Positions 14,101 to 47,282 of a stretch of DNA of 64,000 bases are shown here, piece by piece (positions within the stretch are counted from its first letter, which is position 1; the number at the start of each line of letters is the position of its first letter). This DNA is from Nautilus pompilius (taxonomy: Eukaryota > Mollusca > Cephalopoda > Nautilida > Nautilidae). The DNA lies in contig JACATO010001001.1 of NCBI GenBank assembly GCA_018389105.1, forward strand, positions 248,001 to 312,000. Reading direction: 5' to 3'. Under the pieces are notes generated by a model, which saw only the letters and a program-made list of their open reading frames with translations, had not been told where the DNA came from and did not search any database. Made by a program: the position numbers and the translations under genes.

Positions 14101-14740
14101 CTCAAAAAAGGGCTTAGGGACAAATCTGTATCTCAGGGTTCATAAAGGTTGCTAATCCCGCTGTTGAGGCTGACAACACTTGGACCCTTCTCTCATTACC
14201 CAAGAACTACCAACTTCAGTGGGGAATGAACCAGCTAGAACTCTTCTGCATAATAGGATGATTTTTTGAATCCACATACCAAACCAGAGCTGCCACTGCA
14301 TTCACTTGCTATCAACCGGTTTTCCTGCAATGTCAGCAGCTCCTACACAAGTGAAACAAGAAAATCACCACCACATTTACACACGATTCTCACATAATTG
14401 AAGAAATGTATTGACATTATGTCATACAAACCCTAAATAATCTCGGAAAGGGGTTCATCATCATCGAGTTTATTTATTAGATTTTAGCATTTCTTTTCTA
14501 ATCTATGCACACATTTTCTTCTGTTTATAATTTAACTGTATTCTGTTGTCCTAACTTTATTTTACCCAGAAAGCTAGTGAGTTCCATGACTACAGTACAT
14601 ATGTTGTGTTTATTCTTTTCATTTCTCTCTCTTTTTAATAGATTGAATTTGTGAAGAATTTGCCAAAAACAGTCAGTGGAAAAATCAAGCGATTTGAACT
14701 GAGGAACAAAGAATGGAAGGCAGAAAGAGAGACTGTGTAG
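2173..14740 (+). CDS. ACSM3: Medium-chain acyl-CoA synthetase, ACSM3-like (3' part, 8 exons)
   Basis: C-terminal 276 residues of a mitochondrial-type medium-chain fatty acyl-CoA ligase, which adenylates a fatty acid with ATP and then transfers it to CoA. Exons: 2173-2298, 3430-3504, 5445-5525, 9202-9303, 9506-9633, 9994-10093, 13041-13160, 14642-14740. All borders are AG/GT and the phases join without a stop; the stop is TAG at 14738-14740. Motifs of the ANL superfamily are in order: Y-G-Q-T-E-T (A5) in exon 2, T-G-D-R (A7) with the ribose-binding Asp in exon 5, the hinge and Y-R-I-G-P-F-E-V-E (A8) across exons 5-6, and [10 protein letters not shown] (A10) with the catalytic lysine in exon 8. 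The 5' exons (mitochondrial presequence, P-loop) are off the left edge. ACSM3 is the closest paralogue from memory; ACSM2 or ACSM4 cannot be excluded. Several transposon relics sit in its introns. Confidence 0.93.
3314..3391. mobile_element. Short hairpin MITE, copy A
   Basis: About 78 bp with imperfect inverted arms: TTCAAATGAAACTCAGCC on the left and a mirrored GGGTTCC-ATCTGAACATCC on the right. It resembles the copies at 47205 and 56295. It lies about 40 bp upstream of the 3' splice site of the exon at 3430. Confidence 0.6.
3505..5444 (+). other. ACSM3 intron, no recognised gene
   Basis: AT-rich intron sequence. Apart from a GT microsatellite near its end I recognise no coding or repeat signature. 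Confidence 0.6.
5243..5265. repeat. (GT)n microsatellite
   Basis: Uninterrupted GT dinucleotides, about 11 units, inside an ACSM3 intron. Confidence 0.9.
5660..7208 (-). mobile_element. Tc1-like transposon with long IR/DR ends
   Basis: A 1.55-kb element flanked by TA dinucleotides (5658-5659 and 7209-7210). The left end starts CAGGTGCATCTCAAAAAA and the right end is its diverged inverse. The inverted repeats run about 220 bp. Each holds a second inner copy of the CTCAAAA-TTAGAATAT motif (5842-5860 and 7007-7030), the IR/DR arrangement of Tc1 elements such as Sleeping Beauty relatives. It encodes one broken transposase on the minus strand and is inserted in an ACSM3 intron. Confidence 0.92.
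5939..6922 (-). pseudogene. Tc1 transposase, frameshifted
   Basis: DD34E transposase reading 6922 to 5939. It begins M-G-K-T-A-D-L-T with a paired-like helix-turn-helix DNA-binding region (6900-6600). It then shows F-S-D-E-S-K-F with the first catalytic Asp (near 6500), the Q-Q-D block (near 6230), and the W-P-A/S-P-D-L-N-P block with the terminal Glu replaced by Asp (near 6130). The reading frame shifts around 6590. It shifts again near 6150, where a 4-bp GCCA duplication breaks the W-P-A-N-S-P-D motif. The last codons read [10 protein letters not shown] before the stop. It is non-functional as it stands. Confidence 0.9.
7450..7960 (+). pseudogene. Tc1 transposase relic, second subfamily
   Basis: Around 7590 the plus strand reads [10 protein letters not shown], the end of the Tc1 DNA-binding half. 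At 7735-7830 it reads V-W-R-K-S...M-V-K-Y, matching the usual V-W-R-R-P...T-V-K-H-G. Near 7925 it reads [12 protein letters not shown], matching A-Q-S-P-D-L-N-P-I-E-H with the catalytic Glu. It is internally shortened and interrupted by stops. It shares nucleotide sequence with the minus-strand copy at about 53.3 kb. Confidence 0.65.
8290..8540 (+). repeat. Interspersed repeat, copy 1 (pair with 32.06-32.28 kb)
   Basis: Shares AGCAT-AAATGGAAAGTCCCTA and a later CTCAGCCA-AGCAGG-AGTAT block, in the same order, with 32060-32280. The length and spacing suggest a SINE or MITE. No terminal repeat or tail was identified. Confidence 0.55.
8541..9201 (+). other. ACSM3 intron, nothing recognised
   Basis: No gene, terminal repeat or RNA feature could be supported here. 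Confidence 0.5.
10290..11170 (+). pseudogene. Tc1 transposase relic, third subfamily
   Basis: Plus-strand remains include I-S-D-Q-T-V-K-N (near 10700), typical of the second helix-turn-helix, and G-H-A-R-I-A...L-Q-E-E-N-V-Q with [12 protein letters not shown] (10950-11030). The latter corresponds to the R-P-H...W-P-A-x-S-P-D-L-N-P-I-E catalytic end. It is followed by E-E-W-x-x-L-P-Q-D (11120-11145), the usual tail. Many stops break it. It sits in the intron after ACSM3 exon 6. Confidence 0.7.
11400..11990 (+). pseudogene. pogo/jerky-type transposase fragment
   Basis: At 11565-11600 the plus strand reads [10 protein letters not shown], the Q-P-(L/M/F)-D-Q-G-V-I signature of pogo/Tigger/jerky transposases. 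It is followed by K-M-N-V-E and, in another frame, an acidic C-terminal tail near 11830-11890. The N-terminal half is missing or too decayed to see. Confidence 0.6.
11991..13040 (+). other. ACSM3 intron, nothing recognised
   Basis: AT-rich sequence without a supported gene or repeat. Confidence 0.5.
13161..14641 (+). other. Last ACSM3 intron, nothing recognised
   Basis: Intron with a short A-tract near 14000. No transposase signature or RNA gene found. Confidence 0.5.
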
Positions 14741-14973
14741 TGTCAGAGTAAATTCTAGGACTATCTGTTTTAAAACAAGGTGGTTGGGCTAGATTTTATT
14801 CTTAGAAAACCAAGCATAATCTGAAAATTAAGGTTAACAATATTTAGACTATGATAGCATAGCATTTACATTTTTTCTGGTGTATGGATGAGTTTTCACC
14901 TTTTTATTGAAACTTAAATTTCCACATTGTTCACAGATTGTTTCTTACAAAATACTGCCTCTGCAACAGTTGG

Positions 14974-14979
14974 AATAAA
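14974..14979 (+). terminator. ACSM3 polyadenylation signal
   Basis: AATAAA lies 234 bases after the ACSM3 stop, followed by T-rich and GT-rich sequence at 14998-15025, as expected downstream of a cleavage site. Confidence 0.65.
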
Positions 14980-15554
14980 TATATTTACATATAACATTTT
15001 TACAAAAGTGAGTTTGTATTTTTCTTGGCACTTTCATAGAATAATGAAAAAAGTAATCAATTAATATAGTCATGCCATTATTTTAACAATTGTGCAAAAG
15101 ACTTAACATTGGTATCCGCTACTCTAGATTTGTTGGTTTTTTTACATGAGAATAATAATGGGAGGTTAACTCACTCACCAAATTTCCTGCCATAATATTG
15201 CAGGTAAAAGCAAACAAAACACTTTGGCCGTTGAAATTCTGAAAGCAGTTATGGTGGGCAGCACCCAGTGCATGCGTGTACGTGCGCGTGAGAGACCTCC
15301 ACAAACAAACTATTTCAGTTAAATGAAAACATCCACTGTTGTTTTTCCTCGCAAGTGAGTTTCCACAGAAACCTAGCTGTTTACAAACTTGACTTTAAAA
15401 AAGCATTTTCAGAAAATAAAGTACATACTCCTTTATCTACATGCTAACAGAAACATTGTTTCATATGCCACTCTATACATGGGAACATCGGAAACAACCC
15501 TGGTAACACAGTTATCCATTAGAACACTGCTAATCCACTGGCTGGAGAGAGAGA

Positions 15555-15620
15555 GAAGTGAGAACCTGGGCCCTTGGCCTTGGCAGTCCAGCAGGCTAAC
15601 CACTGAACCACCAACAGTGA
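15555..15620 (-). repeat. tRNA-like SINE fragment
   Basis: On the minus strand an A-box-like TGGTTCAGTGGTTAGCCTG is followed about 30 bases later by GGTTCTC, a decayed B box. This fits the head of a tRNA-derived SINE between the convergent ACSM3 and COPS3 genes. A body and tail were not delimited. Confidence 0.45.
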
Positions 15621-16149
15621 TTACTCACTGTCCAAAAAAAAACAAACAAAATGCTCCAAATTAAAAAAAGTTTACAGCGCTTTAATTATTTTAGATTCCA
15701 GACAAAAACAAAAACAACTCACAGACGATGCTTCTTGACAGAATTCTATCAGAGAAGTTTCAGTACTCTGAATACAGGGCAGATGTACTGATGTACAAAA
15801 TGCACTTCTTTGCCGATACTGAAAATGGTCTGTAGTAACATTTGCTGCATTTGGAATCTTAATTTGAGATCAAATACCTTTTTAATTACCAGAGGAACCA
15901 AGCACAAAGATAAGTGAAGGGGTTTACACTTGCCAGACCATCATAAATTTTGCAATCTTACTAAGCAGGCCAAAAAAGGGAAGTGTGCTGCATTAATCAT
16001 TTAATTCTCAGTCCTTTCTAAAGCATTTATCAGCACGTGTGTGTGTGTTGACCACACCACATTTATAGTGTACTGTATGTATTCCATCCATAAATCTATT
16101 TGTACTTTAAAGACAATTTCAGTCATGAGAAGAAAATGATGTGGCACAT

Positions 16150-16155
16150 TTTATT
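16150..16155 (-). terminator. COPS3 polyadenylation signal (candidate)
   Basis: TTTATT on the plus strand gives AATAAA on the minus strand, about 135 bases beyond the COPS3 stop. It would give a short 3' UTR and leave roughly 1.1 kb between the convergent transcripts. Confidence 0.45.
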
Positions 16156-16287
16156 TTAAATAAAATCTTAACTGTTTCAACAAAATCAGACTAAAACATG
16201 CAGCCAGTTGTTTTTTTTTTTTAATAACATTGGTTTCCTTCCACCTGAAGTCCACTTTGAAACTTTTCTGGCCAGAAAATCAAATTT

Positions 16288-39412
<23,125 letters not shown>

Positions 39413-39895
39413 GTTGCCCTTTCAACGCCGCTGCTGTCGTTGATAAATACATTTTGTTCTTCTATGCTTTTAATGGGTATTTCTACTTGCATAATATTGC
39501 GCTGCTAATATATTTAAAATATTTAAAATTATATCTGAAAACCATGGGAATTCTTGAATTTACTTTTTTTTTTTTTTAAATAACTCGAGAGAACGATTCT
39601 TCTTTCCGGAAACGATAAGTGATGTATTTGTTTTCTTTGCTGGCTTCCGAGTGCCAAGAATAAGAAACCCGAGCGTAAGGGACTTTTACCGTGTACAAAG
39701 GCAGTAGGGCGAACCCCTGTCCAGAATTGTCATTAAACATCTGTTTTAAGCCGAGTTTTGTCATTTAAATTTTAAAAATCGCAGAAAATACAGTATACTA
39801 CTACTGTTAGTTTGACTAGAAACGTGTGTGTAAGGGTTAATATTTTAAATTTAAAGTTATCTGAAATAAAATCAAATTATACAATTTTAAAGCAT

Positions 39896-39954
39896 TTATT
39901 ATTATTATTATTATTATATTATTATTGTTATTGTTATTATTATTATTATTATTA
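39896..39954. repeat. (TTA)n microsatellite
   Basis: About 19 TTA units with two TTG interruptions, some 480 bp upstream of the COPS3 start codon. Confidence 0.85.
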
Positions 39955-40267
39955 AGCCCAACTATTCTGCGAGAAAGAACTTTTCCTGCATCTGTTACCC
40001 ATACAAGGTGCTGTGAAGGAAATGGATTTTAGACAATTTAGTTAATCGTGCATCACTAAAATGATGTGCTATTTTTTCAAAAACCCTTAACTAAATTTAT
40101 TACAGTTTACAAACAAGTTTGGTTAGATAAAATGAGAGAAATTATCAAAGTGGTAGCTATTGATTAATTACTTTTAGTAATTCTAACTGTGTTTAGTACA
40201 GTATAGTATCTGCAAGGTGACAGGAAGTCTAGTAGGTGATGCTAAAACCTTGTAATAATTAAGCTAA

Positions 40268-42237
40268 CATAGGTCCCCAAGCCTACAGCCAGTCGTGCAA
40301 AAATAATTGTACAAAGAAAATGGCCTGTCAGAAATGCCCAAGTGGCAAGAAGTGAAGCTCACATCTAAATTGGCAACACTGGCTTTCACACATTGAGTTG
40401 GAGACACTGGTTTCATGGTAGTTTTAGATCTACACTGAATACAGAAGCAGTTAAGGAATATTTCTAATATGTTATGATATTTAAAAACTTGGCATGCCTT
40501 TTTTATTTTGTGTTTGACAGGGAGAATAATATAGCTCTAACGATTATGTAAGTCGGTATAAATTAGGCTCAAACTATTGAATTGTTCTGGTGAACTATTA
40601 AGCTGTTTCAGCAAACAGTTTTTGCCAGCACCATGAATTTTGGAAAACTTTTGATTAGGCAAGTGTTCTTCAGCAATCTTCATACTAGAGAATGCATTTT
40701 GTTTCAGAGAGCAGTTCATTTGGTTTTGCTGAACTTTAGTTTTTGAAAACCTGTTTGGTGTGAGCGTAGTTTGATAGCTATATATCACTGTTGTTAACTT
40801 TTTTCTTAATACTTCTGGTTATTCTTCTAATTAGTGATAATTGTTGTTAATAACACAGTATCTATACATCAGAAAGATGAGATCTTGAAGATGGTTGGGC
40901 ATGCATTCCTGGGTTGGCTATTGCTGGAAAATTAAATCTGAATTCAAGGGTGTCTCTGTGGAAGCTAAGAGAAGGTGGATAATAAATACTGGATATTTAA
41001 CAAACAATGGACCAATGATTACTTTTTCGTGTAGTGTAACGACAAAGCACTTTGCCCCATATGTAAGGAGTGTGTTTCAGTTTTTAAAGAATACAATATG
41101 AAGTGTCATTATGACACATATCATAAAAAAGAGGTATGACTGCTTTTCTTGCAGGGGAAGCTGTGAACTGATGAAATTGAAGCACTCAAAAATAGCTCTA
41201 CTAGCAAAGCATTTTAAAGGACGTGGAGGAAGACAACTACTTTTTGAACTGGTTTCCATGTGGCTGCTGCTGATGAAAAGCCATTTGCAGATAGGAAGTT
41301 TGTTAAGAATTGTATGATAAAATTATAGTATGTCCAGAAAAGAAAAGCAGTATCAGTAATGTAAGTTTATCTGCCAGTACAAACTGGAGACTTGTTTTTT
41401 CAGTTCAAGTAAAGGACCAAGACCTTTGAGCATTTTTCATTAGCGCTTGATGAGAGCAGCAATAATATTTAAGACACAGCACAACTTCTCATTTTTGAGA
41501 AATTGATGAAAAATCAAATTCAGAATTGCCAGATCCTGCAGGGATTTGGAATTTAACATTTTTGAATGATATTGCAAAGCGTATAACCTGAACCTGCAGG
41601 AAGAAAGGAAAGCTGGTTTGTGAAATGTTTGCTGATGTGAGAGCTTCCAAGTCAAAATTATGGACAACCCCCCCCCTCTTGTTAGTTGGAATTAGCAGAA
41701 TTACAAGTAAACAATGCCCTGAAAGACAAGCATAAAGCAAATGACTTCATCAAGTTTTACTTGGGTACAAAATACATATCCAAATTTAAAGTTTGCTGCA
41801 GTCATGAAAACCATCTTTGGTTGGTGGTACCTATCCACATACATTTGTGAACAGACTTTCCAAAATGAAGATCCTGAAATCTTGATTACAATCACAACTA
41901 ACAGATAAACAGGAGCATCAGACACTGAAGATGTGCATATTGAACATGTAGCCTGTTATTAATTTCTTGGTCAGCAAGAAACGAAGAATTCTCTCACTAG
42001 AATTATGCAGAACAATTCTAATCAGGTTTAGAGTTGTATATCTATGTATAAATATCAGTTTAATATTTTGCACTTGTACACAATGAAAGTTTGCTTTTCC
42101 AAATGTTTGTCAGTTACCTGTTTGCTTATGGTAGGTTAATCATTACCAAAGTTTTGGTTCATAAAGCACTCCAGCCTACCCTACAAATGGGACACCTAAA
42201 TCTGGCTCAATGCCCAAAAATGGCTGGTGATCCCTTG
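40268..42237 (+). mobile_element. hAT element with GTF2IRD2/EPM2AIP1-type transposase relic
   Basis: About 2 kb with hAT-like ends that match the short element at 21012-21503. The plus strand at 40960-41170 reads K-R-R-W-I-I-N, then W-T-N-D-Y-F-F-V, then C-P-I-C-K-E-C-V-S-V-F-K-E-Y-N and H-Y-D-T-Y-H, a BED-like zinc finger (C-x2-C...H-x4-H). Near 41830-41930 a C-E-Q-T-F block and a decayed T-D-K/R-H-L stretch mark the C-terminus. Frames shift and stops abound, so it is inactive. It lies between COPS3 and WIPI2. Confidence 0.72.
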
Positions 42238-42965
42238 TCTAGACCAATGCCAGACCATGCCCATGCCTTGATAATTGGCTCGGCAAGAATGTCCTCACTT
42301 AGCCAATGACTTGTGAAGATGGATGAACATGGTTAAGGAGTAAACTTCTATTAACTAGCAGTGGTAGTTAAGTACATTACAGGGGTCATCTGGTTATATA
42401 GTTCTTCTCAAGCTGGGCATGACCTTGGTCATCATGTTGGCCTTGGTTGCCTTTGGCTTCATTTGTCCTTTCTGATCACCTCATGCATTGTACTTTCACT
42501 GTTGCTCAACCTTTCTGTTCTTTAACTGCGCTCTTGTCACCTGGCTCCAACATCTGCTTATGCCTACTGTGGCCTTGAGCTATTTCGCCATCAGCTTGAC
42601 TTTCACTTGTCTGGCTCCTTATCACACCACCTGATGGAGACTTCCACTGAGCACATCCATCCCACTTGTTCACCTGGTCACCTGCAGCTCCTACAAATGT
42701 GCTATTAGATCTTTAAATTGGACAGCATTAACTGTCTAGTCACTTCTGTTAAATACAATGGCTAAAAAATGATCGAACAAACTTCCATGGATTTCTTTTT
42801 TGGAAAGATTGCTTCTGCGAAAAAAGACAATGACGTTCTAATGGATAAAGAGGAGAATATTGTAAAGGATATACAATGCCAAGAAAATGCAGAAAAACAA
42901 AAAAGAGCAACTTTCAATTGCAGGTTCAACTCCTTGTATTTTAAGTATGGTTTTATTGCGTATAG

Positions 42966-43158
42966 CAGGCATGTCAAATATGCGGCCCTTTACAAGCACA
43001 CCTGCGGTCCGCACAAAGGATACTAATTTGCAACAAAAATATTCTGCAATAAATTTTATTAAATGACTTCAATTTGTTGTAATGTGCGCAATTGGTTGTT
43101 GTGTGTGGCCCTCATGACAACACGTGGCCCTTGGGGGACCCTCAGTTTGACATGCCTG
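42966..43158. mobile_element. Nested hAT-type MITE with 8-bp target duplication
   Basis: 193 bp starting CAGGCATGTCAAATATGCGG and ending in the inverse (TCAGTTTGACATGCCTG). Flanking octamers are GCGTATAG (42958-42965) and GTGTATAG (43159-43166), differing only by a CpG-type C-to-T change. It splits the transposase relic just upstream of its BED finger, so it arrived after the host element. Confidence 0.88.
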
Positions 43159-44763
43159 GTGTATAGCCATTCACAGACACTGTGTGTTATATGTGCTAAA
43201 ACACCATCCAATGAAGCAATGAAACCTTCAAAGCTAATTTGGCACTTGAAGTCTAAACATCCCGCTCTCAAAGAAAAACCAGTTGATTTTTTTGAATGGA
43301 TAAAAGGGAATTTGAAGGAAAAAAACAATTATTTTGCAATATCACGTGTGTGCCCTTAAACATGGCTGCTTTGAAAGTGTTCTTTCTGGTAGCTCATCAA
43401 ATTGCCAAAGCTAAAAAGCCTTTTACAATTGGCGAAAAGCTGATTCTTCCTGCTCCAAAAGATATCTGCCATGAGCTGTTTGGGGAAACAGCAGCTTGCT
43501 AGGTAAGACAAGTTCCTCTTTCCAACAACACTGTTGCTAGGAGGATCAACAAAATAGCTGAGGACATCAAGGAGCAGTTGCTGGAGAGGATAAATGGATC
43601 TCCATGGTTTTCTATTCAGGTGGATGAATCAACTGATATTGAAAACAAGGCAATGCTGTTAGTGTATGTGCATTATATTTTTGAAGATGACATGTATGAA
43701 GATTTACTGTGTGCACTTCCCCTGCCTAACAATGCAACAGGGGACAATTACATCTGAGGCAGGCCCAACTGGACTTGTTGTGTTGGAGTTTATACTGATG
43801 GTGATGACTGGAAGGCTTTCCAGTTTCATGACCAGGGTAAGAGAAGTGAGTGTACCCACTATGTCATTCATTGCAAAATTTTGACAAACCAAAAACTTTG
43901 GTCTGAACTTCTCAATTTTTTGTATGAGGTGGTCTGTATCATTAATTATGTCAAAACATATCCACTAAATTCACGTTTATTTGAATCGCACTATGGATGC
44001 CGAACACAAGCAGTTTCTTTGTCAAGATGAAAAGCCCTGACCAGAGTCTTTAATTAAAAGAACAGTTGCAGATAAAAACTCACCATTAGCTGCACATTTT
44101 TAATGAAAGATCTGGCTTGCTAAACTTGCATATTTGAGTGACATATTCACTGCATTGAATGAATCTCTCGCTGCAATGGAGAATGGCATCCATTTTTAAA
44201 ATGGCAGATAAAATCACAGCCTTCAAAACTAAGCTGGAAACCTTGGGGAAAATGTGTGGATAGGGAAATTTTTGACATTTTTCATATTTCTGTGGATTTT
44301 TCAGAAGCTGTTGGACTTTCCAAATTAGTAAGTGAGCACCTGAAGTCACTTTCGGATGCATTTGAGCAATATTTCCCAAATTAAAAATATCCAAGAGTTT
44401 GGAAAGAATGGATCTGCGATCTGTTTCTTCCTACCAACAAGTTGTCCTCGCCACCATTGCAAGAGGATCAGTTGATTGAGCTGATATTTGATGGAGGACT
44501 TAAAACTTTGTTTAACACATCCTTCCTCATCTCTGCCATCCTTCTGGATTAAAACATAGGGTGAATTTCCAGAACTCAGCACCCCAGCTTTGAAGACCTT
44601 GCTATCATTTCCACCTACATACCTTTGTGAAATGGATTTCTCTGCAATCACTGCTACCAAGACCAGAGATTGGAATAAGCTCAACATGAGAAACCAACTG
44701 TGTCTTGCTGTCGAGCATAATGCCATGATATAACTGCTTGTGTCGGGCAAACGACCCCACTGA

Positions 44764-44862
44764 TGTGATTCCATCAGTAAAGTCATACATCTTCATGTTA
44801 TTTAGCTGTGATCCCATCAGTGAAGTCATACATCTTCATGTTATTTAGCTAGCTAGCTAGTT
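44764..44862. repeat. 43-bp tandem duplication plus TAGC run
   Basis: Two near-identical 43-bp units (TGTGAT-CCATCAGT-AAGTC... to ...TTATTTAGC) start at 44764 and 44807, followed by four TAGC units. At the end of the ZBED5-like hAT relic. Confidence 0.85.
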
Positions 44863-45115
44863 AGTGATATCTTATGTACGATTTTTAACAGTGGTGTAAG
44901 TAAATTATTTTGAGAGCAAATAATGATAAAAAAATCCATTACAATTACATGTATTGTGCGCGTACAGATGCAATGTAAAATAACACATGACCTCTTAAAA
45001 TTAATTAACATAATGAATATGCAAATAAAATGTTTCTGTACCAGTCTGCCAGAATTTTTTGAATGAGTTTGCCAGTCCGCAGTATGAAGAAAGCTGGGAA
45101 ACCACTGGTTTAGAC

Positions 45116-47200
45116 AATTTAATTATATTGTCTAATTCTTCATGGTATACTAAAAAATTTTTTAAAATAAATTTTATGTAGAATATTTTAATTTTAAGTT
45201 TTGCAAGTTTACCTTTCATTTAAAATACTTTGTACACAAATTTTATCAAATTTTACAAGGTAAAAAAGAAGTAAAATGTCTAATATGCAGGAATAATTAC
45301 ATGTTTAGAAATGCTTTCCTGGAATGCTAGATTTTTGTCTGGTATGTGTTTATGATGATCTCATTTCGTTAACTGAGAAAGTCTCAAGAGCTTATTGACC
45401 CCATTATAAGATTTTTGGTTGCTGGAAGTACATGCATCTACAAGTCATCTTATTGAGGTCCAAGAATTTGGCTAGCATGTGATGGATACAGAAATGTGAA
45501 GAAGAGAAAGAATCTTGGCAGTGGGAATGAAAAGCAGAATAAATACACATTTTTCTCCTTTGAACAACAAGAAAATGGAAAGAATTTTATGAGAATTAAA
45601 ACAACTAAAATAAAAGGCAAAGTAACAGGTTGTTATCACGGAGCTCTAAGAATCTGATGCTCCAGTGAAGCACGCCATTGGGCATGAAGTCCTCTTAGGT
45701 ATAGAGGGTCTGAAAGACCAACTCTGAGCTCCTGCGTCTTTTGTCCCTAAAAGCTGTAGAAAGTAATGATAAACAAATTATAATGGATCATTGTTTAGTC
45801 TAAATTGAAAATAATTTCCAATACTAGTGGATAACCATTAAACTGAATAATACTTATATAAGTGTAAGTATGTCTGGTCTGATATATTGAAAAATAACTA
45901 ATTATTGTTAACTTTGTTTAAGATAATCACTTTACTGATCTTTCTTTTCTTTTTAAATACTTGAAATTTCCAGGGTAAATAAACACTTTCAAATATGTAT
46001 TATTTATCAATGTTTTAAAGTTATTTTGCAAATCCCCAGTACAGTATATTTTCTGATTTTTATTTAAAAGTTAATTTAATCTAATTTATTTGGATTTTAA
46101 TAGATTATTTAACATGAACAATAGCAATACAATTAATAGTACCAATATGTAAAATAATTACACAAATTATTTTATTTTGAAGCAATTTTTGTAAATAATC
46201 AAATTAAAAATAAAGTCAAATATATGGATAACATATTGTATTAGAAAATGTATTAATATATAAATGTAGTTTTAGATTAAAAATATTATTTAATAAATCA
46301 TTTTCATAATGTATTTCTATTTTGTATATTTATTTAATATTGTTAGGAAGATTATACCTATTTTAAAAAAAACCAAAGCATGACTGAGATCACTTCTTAT
46401 TTTAAGAAATAAACAGTTCAGATTCATTTAGATTAAAACAGTACAGGAGACCATAGACAGTTGTTACACCAGTTATTTCTTGAGCAAGGGCACACGGTGT
46501 TTATTACAGCCTCATCTACATGTCTAATTAAGAATCACTGGTGCTATAACTACTCAGCTTGGTCTCCCTAAATGCCTCATTACCACTGGATTATTATTAT
46601 TATTTTTTACATACACATTTTACTAATCTTTTTATACTGTGCGAGTAACTAAATTTCTCAAGCAGATTTACAATATATTATTTTCAAACACACACCAATT
46701 GCACATGGAAAGCACTGAGGTTACCACTGAAAAATGATCTTATTACACATATTGAAAGGCGTCTGTGATCGTAGCTACGTGAAGTAGTGTCTTGGCAACG
46801 GGACAGGTGAAAAGCGGGAAAACCTGATCAAATGGACAGTGATATATTAGTAACTGAAAAACTAGGGTAAATTTACAGTAATTTACACTACAACACTAAT
46901 GGAAGATACTGTGAAGTTGTATGAGTAATAGAATAGTTTGTTTATTTTCTGCTCAACAAGTGTACAGTACTAACATAGAGTATGGAAATAATTTAAGAGG
47001 CTCACTGACTACAAAAATTGTTTGCACAGCAGAAAAGATGTCTAATTAAATAGAGAATAAGATACATTAAATGCCAAAATAAAACGAAGTAAAAAAACTA
47101 ATATTTTATGCAATCCTTTTGTCTTGCAGTTTCTTTACTTACCATGAAACATGAATTATGAGAATAAAAGTATGCCATGTGTAAGCAGCTGAAAACTTGT
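45116..47200. other. Intergenic, nothing recognised
   Basis: Very AT-rich between COPS3 and WIPI2, especially 45900-46400. No gene or element could be supported. Confidence 0.5.
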
Positions 47201-47204
47201 GCTA

Positions 47205-47279
47205 TGGATGTTCAAATGAAACTCAACCAGATAAGATTACTGCAATTTTATTTTCAGCTGGGTTTCGTTTGAACATCCA
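47205..47279. mobile_element. Short hairpin MITE, copy B (best preserved)
   Basis: 75 bp between TA dinucleotides. The left arm TGGATGTTCAAATGAAACTC pairs with the inverse of the right arm, with about three changes in 27 positions. The loop is about 22 bp. No coding capacity. Confidence 0.8.
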
Positions 47280-47282
47280 TAG

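Larger units (their letters stand above)
42359..45107 (+). mobile_element. hAT element with ZBED5/SCAND3-type transposase relic
   Basis: Plus-strand transposase from about 42769 to 44730. It starts M-D-F-F, has a BED finger (C-V-I-C...H-L-K-S-K-H, 43180-43262), then T-I-G-E-K-L-I-L-P-A, then E-D-I-K-E-Q-L-L-E-R-I. The catalytic V-D-E-S-T-D-I is at 43620-43640, followed by the E-A-G-P-T-G region. Near the end come E-E/D-Q-L-I-E-L and F-P-P-T-Y-L-C-E-M-D-F-S-A (44600-44645). Stops and frame changes disable it. The right end inverts to CAGTGGTTTCCCAGC, a plausible hAT terminus. The left end at CAGTGGTAG is uncertain because the flanking octamers differ. A smaller element is nested within. Confidence 0.72.

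Noticed and set aside
14090-14330. Possible SINE in the last ACSM3 intron
   Set aside because: No A/B box pair, tail or second copy in the window.
15555-15620. A functional tRNA gene on the minus strand
   Set aside because: The A-box-like stretch is good but the B box is decayed and no cloverleaf can be closed; called a SINE fragment instead.
39576-39764. A 62-codon minus-strand frame upstream of COPS3
   Set aside because: Not in frame with COPS3, no domain; likely part of promoter-proximal sequence only.
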